This document shows, in pieces, positions 44,102-52,743 of a stretch of 64,000 nucleotides of DNA. Source of the stretch: JAUSIF01 sp040901465 (GTDB lineage Bacteria > Pseudomonadota > Alphaproteobacteria > Rhizobiales > Xanthobacteraceae); NCBI GenBank assembly GCA_040901465.1, contig JBBDYN010000053.1, positions 62,001 through 126,000 on the forward strand. Reading direction: 5' to 3'. The position numbers and the translations under genes are program-made. Each line of letters begins with the position of its first letter. Within the stretch, counting starts at the first letter, position 1. The notes under the pieces were generated by a model. That model was not told where the DNA came from. It worked only from the letters and a program-made list of their open reading frames with translations, and searched no databases.

Positions 44102-44941
44102 CTATTCCGCCGCCACCCGCCGCGCCGAGCGCACGCCCGCCGCAAGCTTTGAGACGAGATCGGCAACCGCCTTAATGGTGTCCTTGGAGGCCCGGCCCGC
44201 TTTGTCGAGGCTCGTGCGGACCGCCTCAACGAGCGCCGTGCCCACCACGACCGCATCGGCACCCGCTGCGATGGCGCGGGCCTGTTCGCCCGTGCGCACG
44301 CCAAAACCGACCGCGATCGGCAGCTTCGTGTGACGCTTGATGCGCGCGACCGCGGCCGTGACCTTGTCCGTATCCGGCGCGGCGGCACCGGTGATGCCGG
44401 TGATCGAAACGTAATAGACGAAGCCCGAGGTGCTCTTGAGGACCGCGGGCAGACGTTTGTCGTCGGTGGTGGGCGTCGCCAGACGCACGAAGGCGAGGCC
44501 CGCCTTCAGCGCCGGCAAACAAAGCTCCTCGTCTTCCTCCGGGGGCAGATCGACGACGATCAATCCATCGACGCCCGCGCCCACGGCATCCTTCAGGAAT
44601 TTTTCCACGCCGTAGACGTAGATCGGATTGTAATAGCCCATGAGCACGATCGGCGTGGCGTCGTCGTTCTTACGGAAGCCGCGCACGAGTTCGAGCGTCT
44701 TCTTCAATGTCTGCCCAGCTTTCAGCGCGCGCAAGCCAGCGGCCTGGATCGCAGGGCCGTCGGCCATGGGATCGGTAAAGGGCATGCCGAGCTCGATCGC
44801 GTCCGCGCCGGCCTTCGGCAATGCCTGCACGATCGCGAGCGAGGTCGCGTAGTCGGGATCGCCCGCCATGAGGAACGTCACGAGGCCGGCGCGGCCTTCC
44901 TGCGCGAGTAAGGCGAAGCGGGCTTCGATGCGGCGCGTCAA
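44102..44941 (-). CDS. trpA: Tryptophan synthase alpha subunit
   Basis: Cleaves indole-3-glycerol phosphate to indole and glyceraldehyde-3-phosphate; indole channels to TrpB. The 279-residue TIM barrel has the catalytic Glu and Asp in ADAIELGMPFTDPMADGPAIQ. YYVSITGITGA and PIAVGFGVRTGEQA form the phosphate-binding end. The start appears to be TTG (44939-44941), overlapping the trpB stop as TTGA; it yields the conserved TRRIEARFA start, and no ATG or GTG in frame fits. So it relies on coupling to trpB. Confidence 0.95.
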   Translation of the reverse strand: MTRRIEARFALLAQEGRAGLVTFLMAGDPDYATSLAIVQALPKAGADAIELGMPFTDPMADGPAIQAAGLRALKAGQTLKKTLELVRGFRKNDDATPIVLMGYYNPIYVYGVEKFLKDAVGAGVDGLIVVDLPPEEDEELCLPALKAGLAFVRLATPTTDDKRLPAVLKSTSGFVYYVSITGITGAAAPDTDKVTAAVARIKRHTKLPIAVGFGVRTGEQARAIAAGADAVVVGTALVEAVRTSLDKAGRASKDTIKAVADLVSKLAAGVRSARRVAAE

Positions 44942-46152
44942 ACTTTGCCCCCGAGATGCTCGGCGACGGTGAAAATGTCCTTGTCGCCGCGGCCGCAGAG
45001 ATTGACCACCATCAGATGATCCTTGGCCCTCGTCGGCGCGAGCTCGCTCACTTTCGCGAGCGCGTGCGCGGGCTCGAGCGCCGGAATGATCCCCTCGAGC
45101 GAGCAGAGCAATTGAAACGCCTTCAGCGCCTCGTCGTCGGTCGCGGAGAGATATTTCACGCGGCCCGTATCATGCAGCCAGGAATGTTCCGGGCCGACGC
45201 CGGGATAATCGAGACCTGCGGAGATCGAGTGCGTCTCGGTGATCTGGCCGTCGCCGTCCATCAGGAGATAGGTTCGATTGCCGTGGAGAACGCCCGGCTT
45301 GCCGCCGCTGATCGAGGCCGCGTGCTCGCCGGTCGCGATCCCCCTCCCCGCCGCCTCGACGCCGTAGATTTCCACGGTCTCATCGTCGAGGAACGGATGG
45401 AAGAGGCCCATCGCGTTCGAACCGCCGCCGATGCAGGCGACGAGCGAATCCGGCAGGCGCCCTTCGGCCGCGTGCATTTGCTCGCGCACCTCGTTGCCGA
45501 TCACGCTCTGGAAGTCGCGCACCATGGCCGGATAGGGATGCGGGCCGGCAACGGTGCCTATGCAATAGAACGTGTCTTCGACATTCGTCACCCAATCGCG
45601 TAGCGCTTCGTTCATGGCGTCCTTGAGCGTCTTCGAGCCGGAGTGCACGGGCACGACTTCGGCGCCGAGCAGCTTCATGCGGAAGACGTTCGGTTTCTGC
45701 CGCTCGATGTCGACCGCGCCCATGTAGACCACGCATTGCAGGCCGAAGCGCGCGCAGGCGGTCGCGGTCGCGACACCGTGCTGGCCGGCGCCGGTTTCGG
45801 CGATGATACGCTTCTTGCCCATGCGGCGCGCGAGCAGGATCTGGCCGAGCACATTGTTGATCTTGTGCGCGCCGGTGTGATTGAGTTCGTCGCGCTTCAG
45901 ATAAATCTTCGCGCCGCGCAGGTGCTCGGTCAGCCGCTCGGCGAAGTAGAGCGGGCTCGGCCGGCCCACGTAGTGGGTGTGCAGGTGCTTGATCTCAGCC
46001 GCGAACGCCGGATCATTTTTCGCCTCCTCGTAGGCGCGCTCGAGTTCGAGGACGAGGGGCATCAAAGTCTCGGCGACGAAGCGGCCGCCATAGATGCCGA
46101 AATGGCCGTGCTCGTCCGGGCCAAGGCGGAGCGAATTCGGCGCAACTTTCAC
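44938..46152 (-). CDS. trpB: Tryptophan synthase beta subunit
   Basis: PLP enzyme that condenses indole with serine. The 404-residue protein has GIYGGRFVAETLMPLVLELE, the PLP lysine in ELNHTGAHKINNVLGQILLA, AETGAGQHGVATATA and the phosphate site CIGGGSNAMGLFHPF. It is the TrpB1 type that works with TrpA. GTG start at 46152 overlaps the trpF stop as GTGA; its stop overlaps the trpA start. Confidence 0.97.
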   Translation of the reverse strand: MKVAPNSLRLGPDEHGHFGIYGGRFVAETLMPLVLELERAYEEAKNDPAFAAEIKHLHTHYVGRPSPLYFAERLTEHLRGAKIYLKRDELNHTGAHKINNVLGQILLARRMGKKRIIAETGAGQHGVATATACARFGLQCVVYMGAVDIERQKPNVFRMKLLGAEVVPVHSGSKTLKDAMNEALRDWVTNVEDTFYCIGTVAGPHPYPAMVRDFQSVIGNEVREQMHAAEGRLPDSLVACIGGGSNAMGLFHPFLDDETVEIYGVEAAGRGIATGEHAASISGGKPGVLHGNRTYLLMDGDGQITETHSISAGLDYPGVGPEHSWLHDTGRVKYLSATDDEALKAFQLLCSLEGIIPALEPAHALAKVSELAPTRAKDHLMVVNLCGRGDKDIFTVAEHLGGKV

Positions 46153-46820
46153 GACACGTTCTCCGCACGTTGCTGCGAGGCCGCGGCCGCACGCGCGTTT
46201 GCAATGAATGCCTTGATCTTCTCCGGGTCCTTCACGCCGGGGCTTTTCTCAACGCCGGAGGAGACGTCGACCGCGTCGGGACGTACGGTCCTGATCGCGA
46301 CCGCGACATTCTCGGGATTGAGGCCGCCGGAAAGCATCACGGGTTTCGTGCGATCGAGGCGCGCGAGCAGCGTCCAGTCGAAGGCGCGGCCGTGGCCGCC
46401 CGGGCGCGTTGCGTCTTTCGGCGGGCGCGCGTCGAACAGGATCCGGTCGGCGACCGCGGCGTAGGCGGGAACGACCTTCAAATCTTCGGCGCTCGCGACC
46501 GGAATTGCTTTCATCATCGGACGTCCGAAACGCTTGCCCAAATCGGCGACGCGTGCAAGCGTCTCCGTGCCGTGCAGCTGAAACATGTCGGGTGCCACAG
46601 TCTTCGCGATCCCTTCGAGCAATCGATCGTCGGCGTCGACGGTGAGCGCGACAATGCGCGCGCGGCCGAGCGCGCGCGCAGCGAGCTTTGCGCCCACTTC
46701 GAGCGAAACATTGCGCGGGCTCGGCGGAAAAAAGACGAGGCCCACGAGGTCCGCGCCCGCGTTCAGGGCAGCATCCAGCGCAGCTAAGTCCTTGATTCCG
46801 CAAATCTTGATCTCGACCAT
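46149..46820 (-). CDS. trpF: Phosphoribosylanthranilate isomerase
   Basis: Converts N-(5-phosphoribosyl)anthranilate to the 1-deoxyribulose form. The 223-residue TIM barrel starts MVEIKICGIKDLAALDAALN with the catalytic Cys in KICGI, then GLVFFPPSPRNVS, DMFQLHGTET, the catalytic Asp in RILFDARPP, and MLSGGLNPENVAVAI. The ATG at 46820 gives the family N terminus. First of trpF-trpB-trpA; anthranilate synthase, trpD and trpC are not in the window, so the pathway is split. Confidence 0.95.
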   Translation of the reverse strand: MVEIKICGIKDLAALDAALNAGADLVGLVFFPPSPRNVSLEVGAKLAARALGRARIVALTVDADDRLLEGIAKTVAPDMFQLHGTETLARVADLGKRFGRPMMKAIPVASAEDLKVVPAYAAVADRILFDARPPKDATRPGGHGRAFDWTLLARLDRTKPVMLSGGLNPENVAVAIRTVRPDAVDVSSGVEKSPGVKDPEKIKAFIANARAAAASQQRAENVS

Positions 46821-46861
46821 GAGGTTTCGATGGCACGGGTCCGGAGGCTTGTCCATCGGGC

Positions 46862-47809
46862 TTATATCGGCCTGAGCCGCCGCCAGACCAGGATCGCCGT
46901 GGCCAAGTCCTCGATCGCAGTGCCGGCTGATTTGAAGAGCGTGATTTCTTCGTTGCTGCGCCGCGCCTGCGCCCGGCCGCGACACAATTCGAACAGGTCG
47001 CCCTGGATATCGGTTTCGCTGATTACTCCGCGCTGCAGCGGGCCCAGGAGATCGCCCGCCTCCTTGAGCGCGCCCCTTGTGTCGACATAGATGCGAGTGC
47101 GGCCGAGCGCCTCGTCGTCGGCCTCGCGCATATTGGGCTTGAAGCCGCCGACAAGATCAAGATGCATTCCAGGCTTGAGCCACGCACCATGCACGAGCGG
47201 CGCTTCTGCTCCGGTGAGGCAGGTCACAACATCGGCGCTGCGCACAGCCGCTCCCAGATCGCGAACTGCGCGAGCCGGGAGCCCGTCGGCGTTCAGCGCG
47301 GCGGCGACTTCCTCGGCGCGGCGGGCCGTGCGGTTCCAGATCGATATTTCCCGAATTGGCCGAACGGCCGAGTAAGCGCGCGCAAGAAACGGCGCAAGTG
47401 CCCCGGCGCCCACGATGAGGTGGCGGCTCGCGTCCGCGCGGGCGAGATAGCGCGCGGCGAGCGCCGAGGCCGCAGCCGTGCGCCAGCGGGTGAGCAGGCC
47501 GCCGTCCATGATCGCGAGCGGCAGGCCGGTCTCGCCGGAAAGCAGCATGTAGCTGCCGCTGAGGCTGGGGATGCCGCGCGCCAAATTGGCCGGGAAGATC
47601 GCAATCACCTTGACGCCAATGAAGGAGCCTTCGCCCTCTCCGGTCCAAGCCGGCATCAGAAGCAGCGTCGCCTCGGCGCCTGGGCGCGGGATCGCCACGT
47701 GATGACGCGGCGGCGCCGCGATCTCGGCACGGAAGGCGTCGGCGAGCGCGTCGATCAGCGCGGGGAAGTCGAGCGCGGCGGCGATCTCGGCCTCCGAAAC
47801 GACCCGCAT
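46862..47809 (-). CDS. Ornithine cyclodeaminase/mu-crystallin family dehydrogenase
   Basis: The 315-residue protein belongs to the OCD/mu-crystallin family of NAD(P)-binding enzymes (ornithine cyclodeaminase, ketimine reductase, alanine dehydrogenase of archaea). Visible are VISIFPANLARGIPS-like IAIFPANLARGIPSLSGSYM, the Rossmann part HLIVGAGALAPFLARAYSAV with ISIWNRTARRAEEVA, and DVVTCLTGAEAPLVHGAWL. The GSYML region at the active site matches the family. Substrate cannot be told by sequence alone. Located between lapA (8-base gap) and trpF (41-base gap) within the leftward operon. Confidence 0.87.
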   Translation of the reverse strand: MRVVSEAEIAAALDFPALIDALADAFRAEIAAPPRHHVAIPRPGAEATLLLMPAWTGEGEGSFIGVKVIAIFPANLARGIPSLSGSYMLLSGETGLPLAIMDGGLLTRWRTAAASALAARYLARADASRHLIVGAGALAPFLARAYSAVRPIREISIWNRTARRAEEVAAALNADGLPARAVRDLGAAVRSADVVTCLTGAEAPLVHGAWLKPGMHLDLVGGFKPNMREADDEALGRTRIYVDTRGALKEAGDLLGPLQRGVISETDIQGDLFELCRGRAQARRSNEEITLFKSAGTAIEDLATAILVWRRLRPI

Positions 47810-47817
47810 CGACAAGC

Positions 47818-48180
47818 TCAGCCCGTCGCGGCTCGATCGCCGGGCGGAGCGATGGTGCGTGGCGCGCCGAAGGCGGCGGCCCGCGCCCGCTCCTCGGCTG
47901 TGGCCCTCTCGGCCTTCAAGCGGGCCGCCTCGCGTTCGGCCCGGTGCGCGGCCATCTGCCAGCGCAGGCGCCCGAACCAGACGGCGATGCCGCCGACTAG
48001 GACGCCAAGGATGAGCGAGACGAAAATCACGATGAAGAGCGGGAGGTCGACCGCGTAAGCCGGCGCCTCCTGCGAGAACGGGTCGAAGGAGACTGTCACC
48101 CAGCGCCGGTTCGCGACGGCGAACAGGAGCGCGAGCGTCGCGAGTGGAGCAAGCAAGATCCAAGCAAGGACTTTACGCAT
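47818..48180 (-). CDS. lapA: LapA-domain (DUF1049) inner-membrane protein
   Basis: The 120-residue protein has two transmembrane helices (VLAWILLAPLATLALLFAVA and LPLFIVIFVSLILGVLVGGI), followed by a basic, Ala/Glu/Arg-rich coiled-coil tail. This is the lipopolysaccharide assembly protein A layout. In E. coli LapA works with LapB in controlling LpxC and LPS supply; no lapB is here, so the role is inferred from the domain. It follows ihfB, a pairing known in several proteobacteria. Confidence 0.82.
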   Translation of the reverse strand: MRKVLAWILLAPLATLALLFAVANRRWVTVSFDPFSQEAPAYAVDLPLFIVIFVSLILGVLVGGIAVWFGRLRWQMAAHRAEREAARLKAERATAEERARAAAFGAPRTIAPPGDRAATG

Positions 48181-48290
48181 TCAGTCGCGCTCCGGGCTGC
48201 GATCCGAGCGGCAGGAAAAGACCGGTCAGAAAAAATATTTCCACGGCCGTCGTCATGGGTACCCGCCTGCGCGGGAACGACTCGGAAAGG

Positions 48291-48578
48291 TCAGCGGCGC
48301 GGACGGTTCAGGCGCTCGCGCATTTCCTTGCCGGTTTTGAAATAGGGCACGACCTTTTCCATGACCTTGACCTGCGCGCCCGTACGCGGATTGCGGCCCA
48401 ACCGCGCGGGACGGTTCTTCACCGAGAAGGCGCCGAAGCCGCGCAACTCGACGCGGTCGCCGCGCGCGAGCGCCCGAGTGATTTCGTCGAGGATTGCGTC
48501 GACGATGTTCTCGACATCACGCTGATAGAGATGCGGATTCGTCTCAGCGATCCGCTGCACGAGCTCGGACTTAATCAT
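48291..48578 (-). CDS. ihfB: Integration host factor subunit beta
   Basis: DNA-bending HU-family protein that pairs with IhfA. The 95-residue protein starts MIKSELVQRIAETNPHLYQR and has the arm motif LGRNPRTGAQVKV with the intercalating proline, then YFKTGKEMRERLN. The N terminus (IKSELVQRIA) and the ending are IHF-beta rather than HU. Downstream of sppA and upstream of lapA. Confidence 0.95.
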   Translation of the reverse strand: MIKSELVQRIAETNPHLYQRDVENIVDAILDEITRALARGDRVELRGFGAFSVKNRPARLGRNPRTGAQVKVMEKVVPYFKTGKEMRERLNRPRR

Positions 48579-48634
48579 TACGCTCAGCCGCCCCCGAGCA
48601 GAAAACCCGAACGATCAAAACGGGTTGTAAGACC

Positions 48635-49609
48635 TCAATCCGTGAGCGAAGGGTGCCAGAGGGCCAATAGGCCGTCAAGCTGGGCGCGCGCGGCGGCACG
48701 ACTGAACGCGTCGCCCGACAGGAGCGAGCCGAGAACGGGCAAACCAAGGCCCTGAGCGACGCCGGCCGCCACGCCGAGCCAGCGGAACTCGGACGCGATC
48801 CCGCCGCCGCGCCAATTACGAACCTTGAGGTCCATCGAGACGCCCTTGTTCTTGGCGAGCCATGCGCGCGCGGCGCGCTCGTCGCCGATCTCGTCGACGA
48901 GTTTGAGCGGCATGGACTGGGCCGCGGTGAACACGCGGCCATCGGCGGCGCGCGCGAGCTGCGCCTCGTCAAGGCCGCGGCGTTCGCGTACGAGATTCTT
49001 GAACCAATCGTAGCTGTCGAGCACAAGCGCCTGCATCGCGGCGCGCGCTTCCGGGCTCGTCGGCGAATAGGGATTGGGCTCGGCCTTGAGCGGCGAGGAT
49101 TTGATTTCTTCCACCTTCACGCCGAGCGTGGTCAGGAGTTCGCTCACGTTCGGATTCTGGAAGATGACTCCGATCGAGCCTACAATCGCGTTCCGTTGCG
49201 CAAAAATGCGATCGGTGCCGAGCGCCACGACATAGCCGCCGGACGCGGCGAGGCCCTGCACGACCGCGACGACCGGCTTCTTCTCAGCGAGCCGGCGCAG
49301 CCCTTCGTAGAGCGACTCCGCGCCGACCACGGTGCCGCCCGGGCTGTCGATCGACACAATCACCGCCTCGGCGCCGGAGTTGGCGATCTTCTCAAGCATT
49401 TCCAGGCGATCGCGGTCGGAGCGGATCACGCCGCCGACGCTCACACGCGCCACGTGCGGCCGCGACTCGCCGATATAGCCGGCGCCGTCGGTCGCCGCGT
49501 AAACGCCGGCTATCAGGACAATCACGGCGATGAGGGCAAGCGTACGCCACATGGCGAGTTTCCGCCGCAGGCGGCGGCGATCGACGATGACATCGGCGTC
49601 GAGGGACAT
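48635..49609 (-). CDS. sppA: Signal peptide peptidase SppA (short form)
   Basis: Membrane-anchored periplasmic serine protease that degrades cleaved signal peptides. The 324-residue protein has one N-terminal helix (WRTLALIAVIVLIAGVYAA), then VSIDSPGGTVVGAESLYEGL, the nucleophile Ser123 in GLAASGGYVVALGTD, and the general-base Lys175 in EIKSSPLKAEPNPYSP. This is the single-domain 36-kDa type, half the E. coli length. In the leftward cluster between pyrE and ihfB. Confidence 0.94.
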   Translation of the reverse strand: MSLDADVIVDRRRLRRKLAMWRTLALIAVIVLIAGVYAATDGAGYIGESRPHVARVSVGGVIRSDRDRLEMLEKIANSGAEAVIVSIDSPGGTVVGAESLYEGLRRLAEKKPVVAVVQGLAASGGYVVALGTDRIFAQRNAIVGSIGVIFQNPNVSELLTTLGVKVEEIKSSPLKAEPNPYSPTSPEARAAMQALVLDSYDWFKNLVRERRGLDEAQLARAADGRVFTAAQSMPLKLVDEIGDERAARAWLAKNKGVSMDLKVRNWRGGGIASEFRWLGVAAGVAQGLGLPVLGSLLSGDAFSRAAARAQLDGLLALWHPSLTD

Positions 49610-49731
49610 TTTGACCTCCAGTGGGCGGCGGGCCGCTGGTTGCCGCGGCGGGAAACTAATGCCGCGCGCGTGGCGCGATCAAGGCGCTGATTTGAACGGG
49701 GTAATCGAAAGGGAAACTTCGTTGATCAGGA

Positions 49732-50295
49732 TCAAGTTTTCAGGAAATCGTCGGCGGTGAAGAGCGAATCGAACGGCACGCCGGCATTCCTGAACGATTC
49801 TCCGGCACCTTCGAGCCGGTCGACGATCGAGAGCACGAGCACCACCTCGGCGCCGGCTTCGCGCGCGACCTCGACGGCCTGAATCGCCGAACCGCCGGTC
49901 GTGGTCACGTCTTCGAGGATCGCGACGCGCTTGCCTTTCAGGCTTTCGGGGCCCTCGATGCGCTTCTTGGTGCCGTGATCCTTCACGGCCTTGCGCACGA
50001 AAAAGCCGGGTAGCGGCTTGCCCTGGTCGTGGCTCAGCGCCGCGACCGAGGCGATCAGCGGCACCGCGCCCATTTCCAGGCCGCCCACATAGTCGATGCC
50101 GAGGCCGGAGAGCCGCGCGAGGATCAGCTTCGCGAGCAACGATGCTCCCTCGGGGTGGAACATCGTCGGCTTCATGTCGAAGTAGAAATTGCTCTCGCGG
50201 CCGGAGGCGAGCACGACCTTCCTGTGGTCGAAAGACCGTTCCCCGATGATCTCGGAGAGCTTCTTCCGGATCGAGGCCGCGTCGTGCTGGTTCAT
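49732..50295 (-). CDS. pyrE: Orotate phosphoribosyltransferase
   Basis: Makes orotidine 5'-phosphate from orotate and PRPP in pyrimidine synthesis. The 187-residue protein has VVLASGRESNFYFDMKPTMF, GGLEMGAVPLIASVAALS, FVRKAVKDHGTKKRIEG and the PRPP loop VAILEDVTTTGGSAIQAVEV. The ATG at 50295 (MNQHDAASIRKKL) is preferred over an upstream in-frame start that lacks conservation. It sits between rpsA (72-base gap) and sppA. Confidence 0.95.
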   Translation of the reverse strand: MNQHDAASIRKKLSEIIGERSFDHRKVVLASGRESNFYFDMKPTMFHPEGASLLAKLILARLSGLGIDYVGGLEMGAVPLIASVAALSHDQGKPLPGFFVRKAVKDHGTKKRIEGPESLKGKRVAILEDVTTTGGSAIQAVEVAREAGAEVVLVLSIVDRLEGAGESFRNAGVPFDSLFTADDFLKT

Positions 50296-50367
50296 GGCTC
50301 GGGTGCCGGGAGCCGGAAGCGCTGGGATTTCGCGGCCGGCCGGAACCACCCGGCCGGCGGAAGCGGC

Positions 50368-52074
50368 CTATTCTTTCTTGTCGCCGGAGCGCTGCTTCAG
50401 CGCGCTGCCGAGAATATCGCCCAAGGTCGCGCCGGAATCGGAGGAGCCGTATTGGGCGACCGCCTCCTTTTCCTCGGCGATTTCGAGCGCCTTGATCGAG
50501 ACGGTGACCTTGCGCGCGCGCTTGTCGAATAGCGTAACCCGTGCGTCGACCTTGTCGCCCACCGCGAAGCGCTCGGCGCGCTGCTCGGAACGGTCGCGCG
50601 CGAGATCGGAGCGCTTGATGAAGGAAGTGAGGTCGGAGCCCACAATCTTCACGTCGAGGCCCGCTTCCTGCACGCCCGTCACCTCGCAGGTGACGACGGC
50701 GCCCTTCTTGAGGTCGCCGGCCTCGGCGAACGGATCGCCTTGCAATTGCTTGATGCCGAGAGAGATGCGCTCCTTTTCGACGTCCACGTCGAGGACGGCG
50801 ACTTTCACCATGTCACCCTTCTTGAATTCCTCGATCACCTGTTCGCCGGGGCGGTTCCAGTCGAGGTCCGAGAGATGGACCATGCCGTCGACATCGCCCT
50901 CGAGCCCCAAGAAAAGGCCGAACTCGGTCTTGTTCTTGACCTCGCCCTCGATCGTGGAGCCTACCGGATGCTTTTCGGCGAAGGATTCCCAGGGATTGGC
51001 GAGCGTCTGTTTCAGGCCGAGCGAGATGCGGCGCTTGACCGGATCGACTTCGAGGATCGCGACTTCGACCTCTTGCGAGGTGGAGACGATCTTGCCCGGA
51101 TGCACGTTCTTTTTGGTCCAGGACATTTCCGAGACGTGCACGAGACCCTCGATGCCGGGCTCGAGCTCCACGAACGCGCCGTAGTCGGTGATGTTGGTGA
51201 CGCGGCCCTTGACCTTGGTGCCGACCGGATACTTGCCCTCGATCCCTTCCCACGGATCGCCTTGCAACTGCTTCATGCCGAGCGAGATGCGATGGGTCTC
51301 GTGGTTGATCTTGATAATCTTGACCTTCACGGTCTGACCGATCGCGAGCACCTCGGTCGGGTGATTGACGCGGCGCCAGGCGATGTCGGTGACATGCAAC
51401 AGGCCATCGATGCCGCCGAGATCGACGAACGCGCCGTAGTCGGTGATGTTCTTGACGATGCCGTCAACGACTTGGCCCTCCTCCAGGCTCGAAACGAGCT
51501 CCTGGCGCTGGCCGGCGCGGGTCTCTTCCAAGACGGTGCGGCGTGAGACGACGATGTTGCCGCGCCGGCGATCCATCTTGAGAATCTGGAACGGTTGCTG
51601 ATTGTGCATGAGCGGGCCGATGTCGCGGATCGGCCGGATGTCCACCTGGCTGCGCGGCAGGAACGCAACGGCGCCGTCGAGGTCGACGGTGTAGCCGCCC
51701 TTGACCTGATTGAAGATGACGCCCGAGACCTTCTCGTTATTCTGAAACGCCTTCTCAAGGCGGACCCATGACTCTTCGCGTCGCGCCTTGTCGCGCGACA
51801 GCACCGCTTCACCCAGCGCATTCTCGATCCGGTCGAGGAAAACTTCGACTTCGTCACCCACTTTCAATGCGCCATCGCGGCCGGGGCCGGAAAATTCCTT
51901 CAGCGGTACGCGGCCCTCGGTCTTCAGACCGATATCGATGACTGCGATGTCTTTCTCGATGGCGACGACCTTGCCCTTGACGACGGAGCCTTCCTGCATG
52001 TCGGCGCGGCCGAAAGACTCCTCGAGCAGGGCGGCAAAATCCTCCCGGGTCGGCTGGGTGGCGGTAGCGGGCAT
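50368..52074 (-). CDS. rpsA: 30S ribosomal protein S1
   Basis: mRNA-binding ribosomal protein. The 568 residues contain six S1 repeats; repeat signatures such as ITDYGAFVDLGGIDGLLHV, ITDYGAFVELEPGIEGLVHV and KTEFGLFLGLEGDVDGMVHL are evident. The N terminus EDFAALLEESFGRADMQEGS matches alphaproteobacterial S1. It follows cmk in the usual cmk-rpsA order. Confidence 0.97.
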   Translation of the reverse strand: MPATATQPTREDFAALLEESFGRADMQEGSVVKGKVVAIEKDIAVIDIGLKTEGRVPLKEFSGPGRDGALKVGDEVEVFLDRIENALGEAVLSRDKARREESWVRLEKAFQNNEKVSGVIFNQVKGGYTVDLDGAVAFLPRSQVDIRPIRDIGPLMHNQQPFQILKMDRRRGNIVVSRRTVLEETRAGQRQELVSSLEEGQVVDGIVKNITDYGAFVDLGGIDGLLHVTDIAWRRVNHPTEVLAIGQTVKVKIIKINHETHRISLGMKQLQGDPWEGIEGKYPVGTKVKGRVTNITDYGAFVELEPGIEGLVHVSEMSWTKKNVHPGKIVSTSQEVEVAILEVDPVKRRISLGLKQTLANPWESFAEKHPVGSTIEGEVKNKTEFGLFLGLEGDVDGMVHLSDLDWNRPGEQVIEEFKKGDMVKVAVLDVDVEKERISLGIKQLQGDPFAEAGDLKKGAVVTCEVTGVQEAGLDVKIVGSDLTSFIKRSDLARDRSEQRAERFAVGDKVDARVTLFDKRARKVTVSIKALEIAEEKEAVAQYGSSDSGATLGDILGSALKQRSGDKKE

Positions 52075-52122
52075 TCAGTCTCCTCAATGACAAACAGGGC
52101 GCGGGGGCCCGCACCCTGTCAT

Positions 52123-52740
52123 TCACACTCTGCGGACGATCTTCAGGGCCTCCTGGAATGCGGCCTCTATATCCAATGCGGTGGTATCGAGCAAGACGGC
52201 ATCCGGAGCAGGTTTCAGGGGTGCTATGGCCCGCGCCGCGTCGCGCTCGTCGCGCCTGCGGATGTCGGCGAGGATCGCGTCATAGCTGGTGGCATCCCCG
52301 CGCTCAGTCAATTCCTTATGGCGGCGTGCTGCGCGGGCCTCGGCGGTCGCGGTCACGAAGAGCTTCACGTCCGCGTCGGGGCAAATAATGGTGCCGGTGT
52401 CACGGCCGTCGAGGACAGCGCCGCCGGGACGATTGGCAAAATCGCGCTGCAATCCAAGGAGCGCCGCGCGCACTTCGCGCATGGCGGCGACTTGGGACGC
52501 CGCTTCTCCCAACCCCGCCTTCATCAAGAGGTCGCGGTCGAGCTCAGCGAGGTTCACGGCGCGAGCCGCGGCGACCGCGGCCTTTACGTCGTCAAGCGGG
52601 CGGCCCTGGTCCAGCACGCGCTCGCCGACCGCGCGATAGAGAAGTCCGGTGTCGAGATGCGGCAGACGAAGATGCTCGCCGAGACGGCGCGCGAGGGTGC
52701 CCTTGCCGGAGGCGGCGGGGCCGTCGATCGTGATAATCAT
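52123..52740 (-). CDS. cmk: Cytidylate kinase
   Basis: Phosphorylates CMP/dCMP. The 205-residue protein begins MIITIDGPAASGKGTLARRL (P-loop GPAASGKGT), then LDTGLLYRAVGERVLD, LDGRDTGTIICPDADVKLFV, and the lid region RRHKELTERGDATSYDAILA with RRDERDAARAIAPLKPA. Three bases separate it from aroA and 48 from rpsA. Confidence 0.96.
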   Translation of the reverse strand: MIITIDGPAASGKGTLARRLGEHLRLPHLDTGLLYRAVGERVLDQGRPLDDVKAAVAAARAVNLAELDRDLLMKAGLGEAASQVAAMREVRAALLGLQRDFANRPGGAVLDGRDTGTIICPDADVKLFVTATAEARAARRHKELTERGDATSYDAILADIRRRDERDAARAIAPLKPAPDAVLLDTTALDIEAAFQEALKIVRRV

Positions 52741-52743
52741 CGC

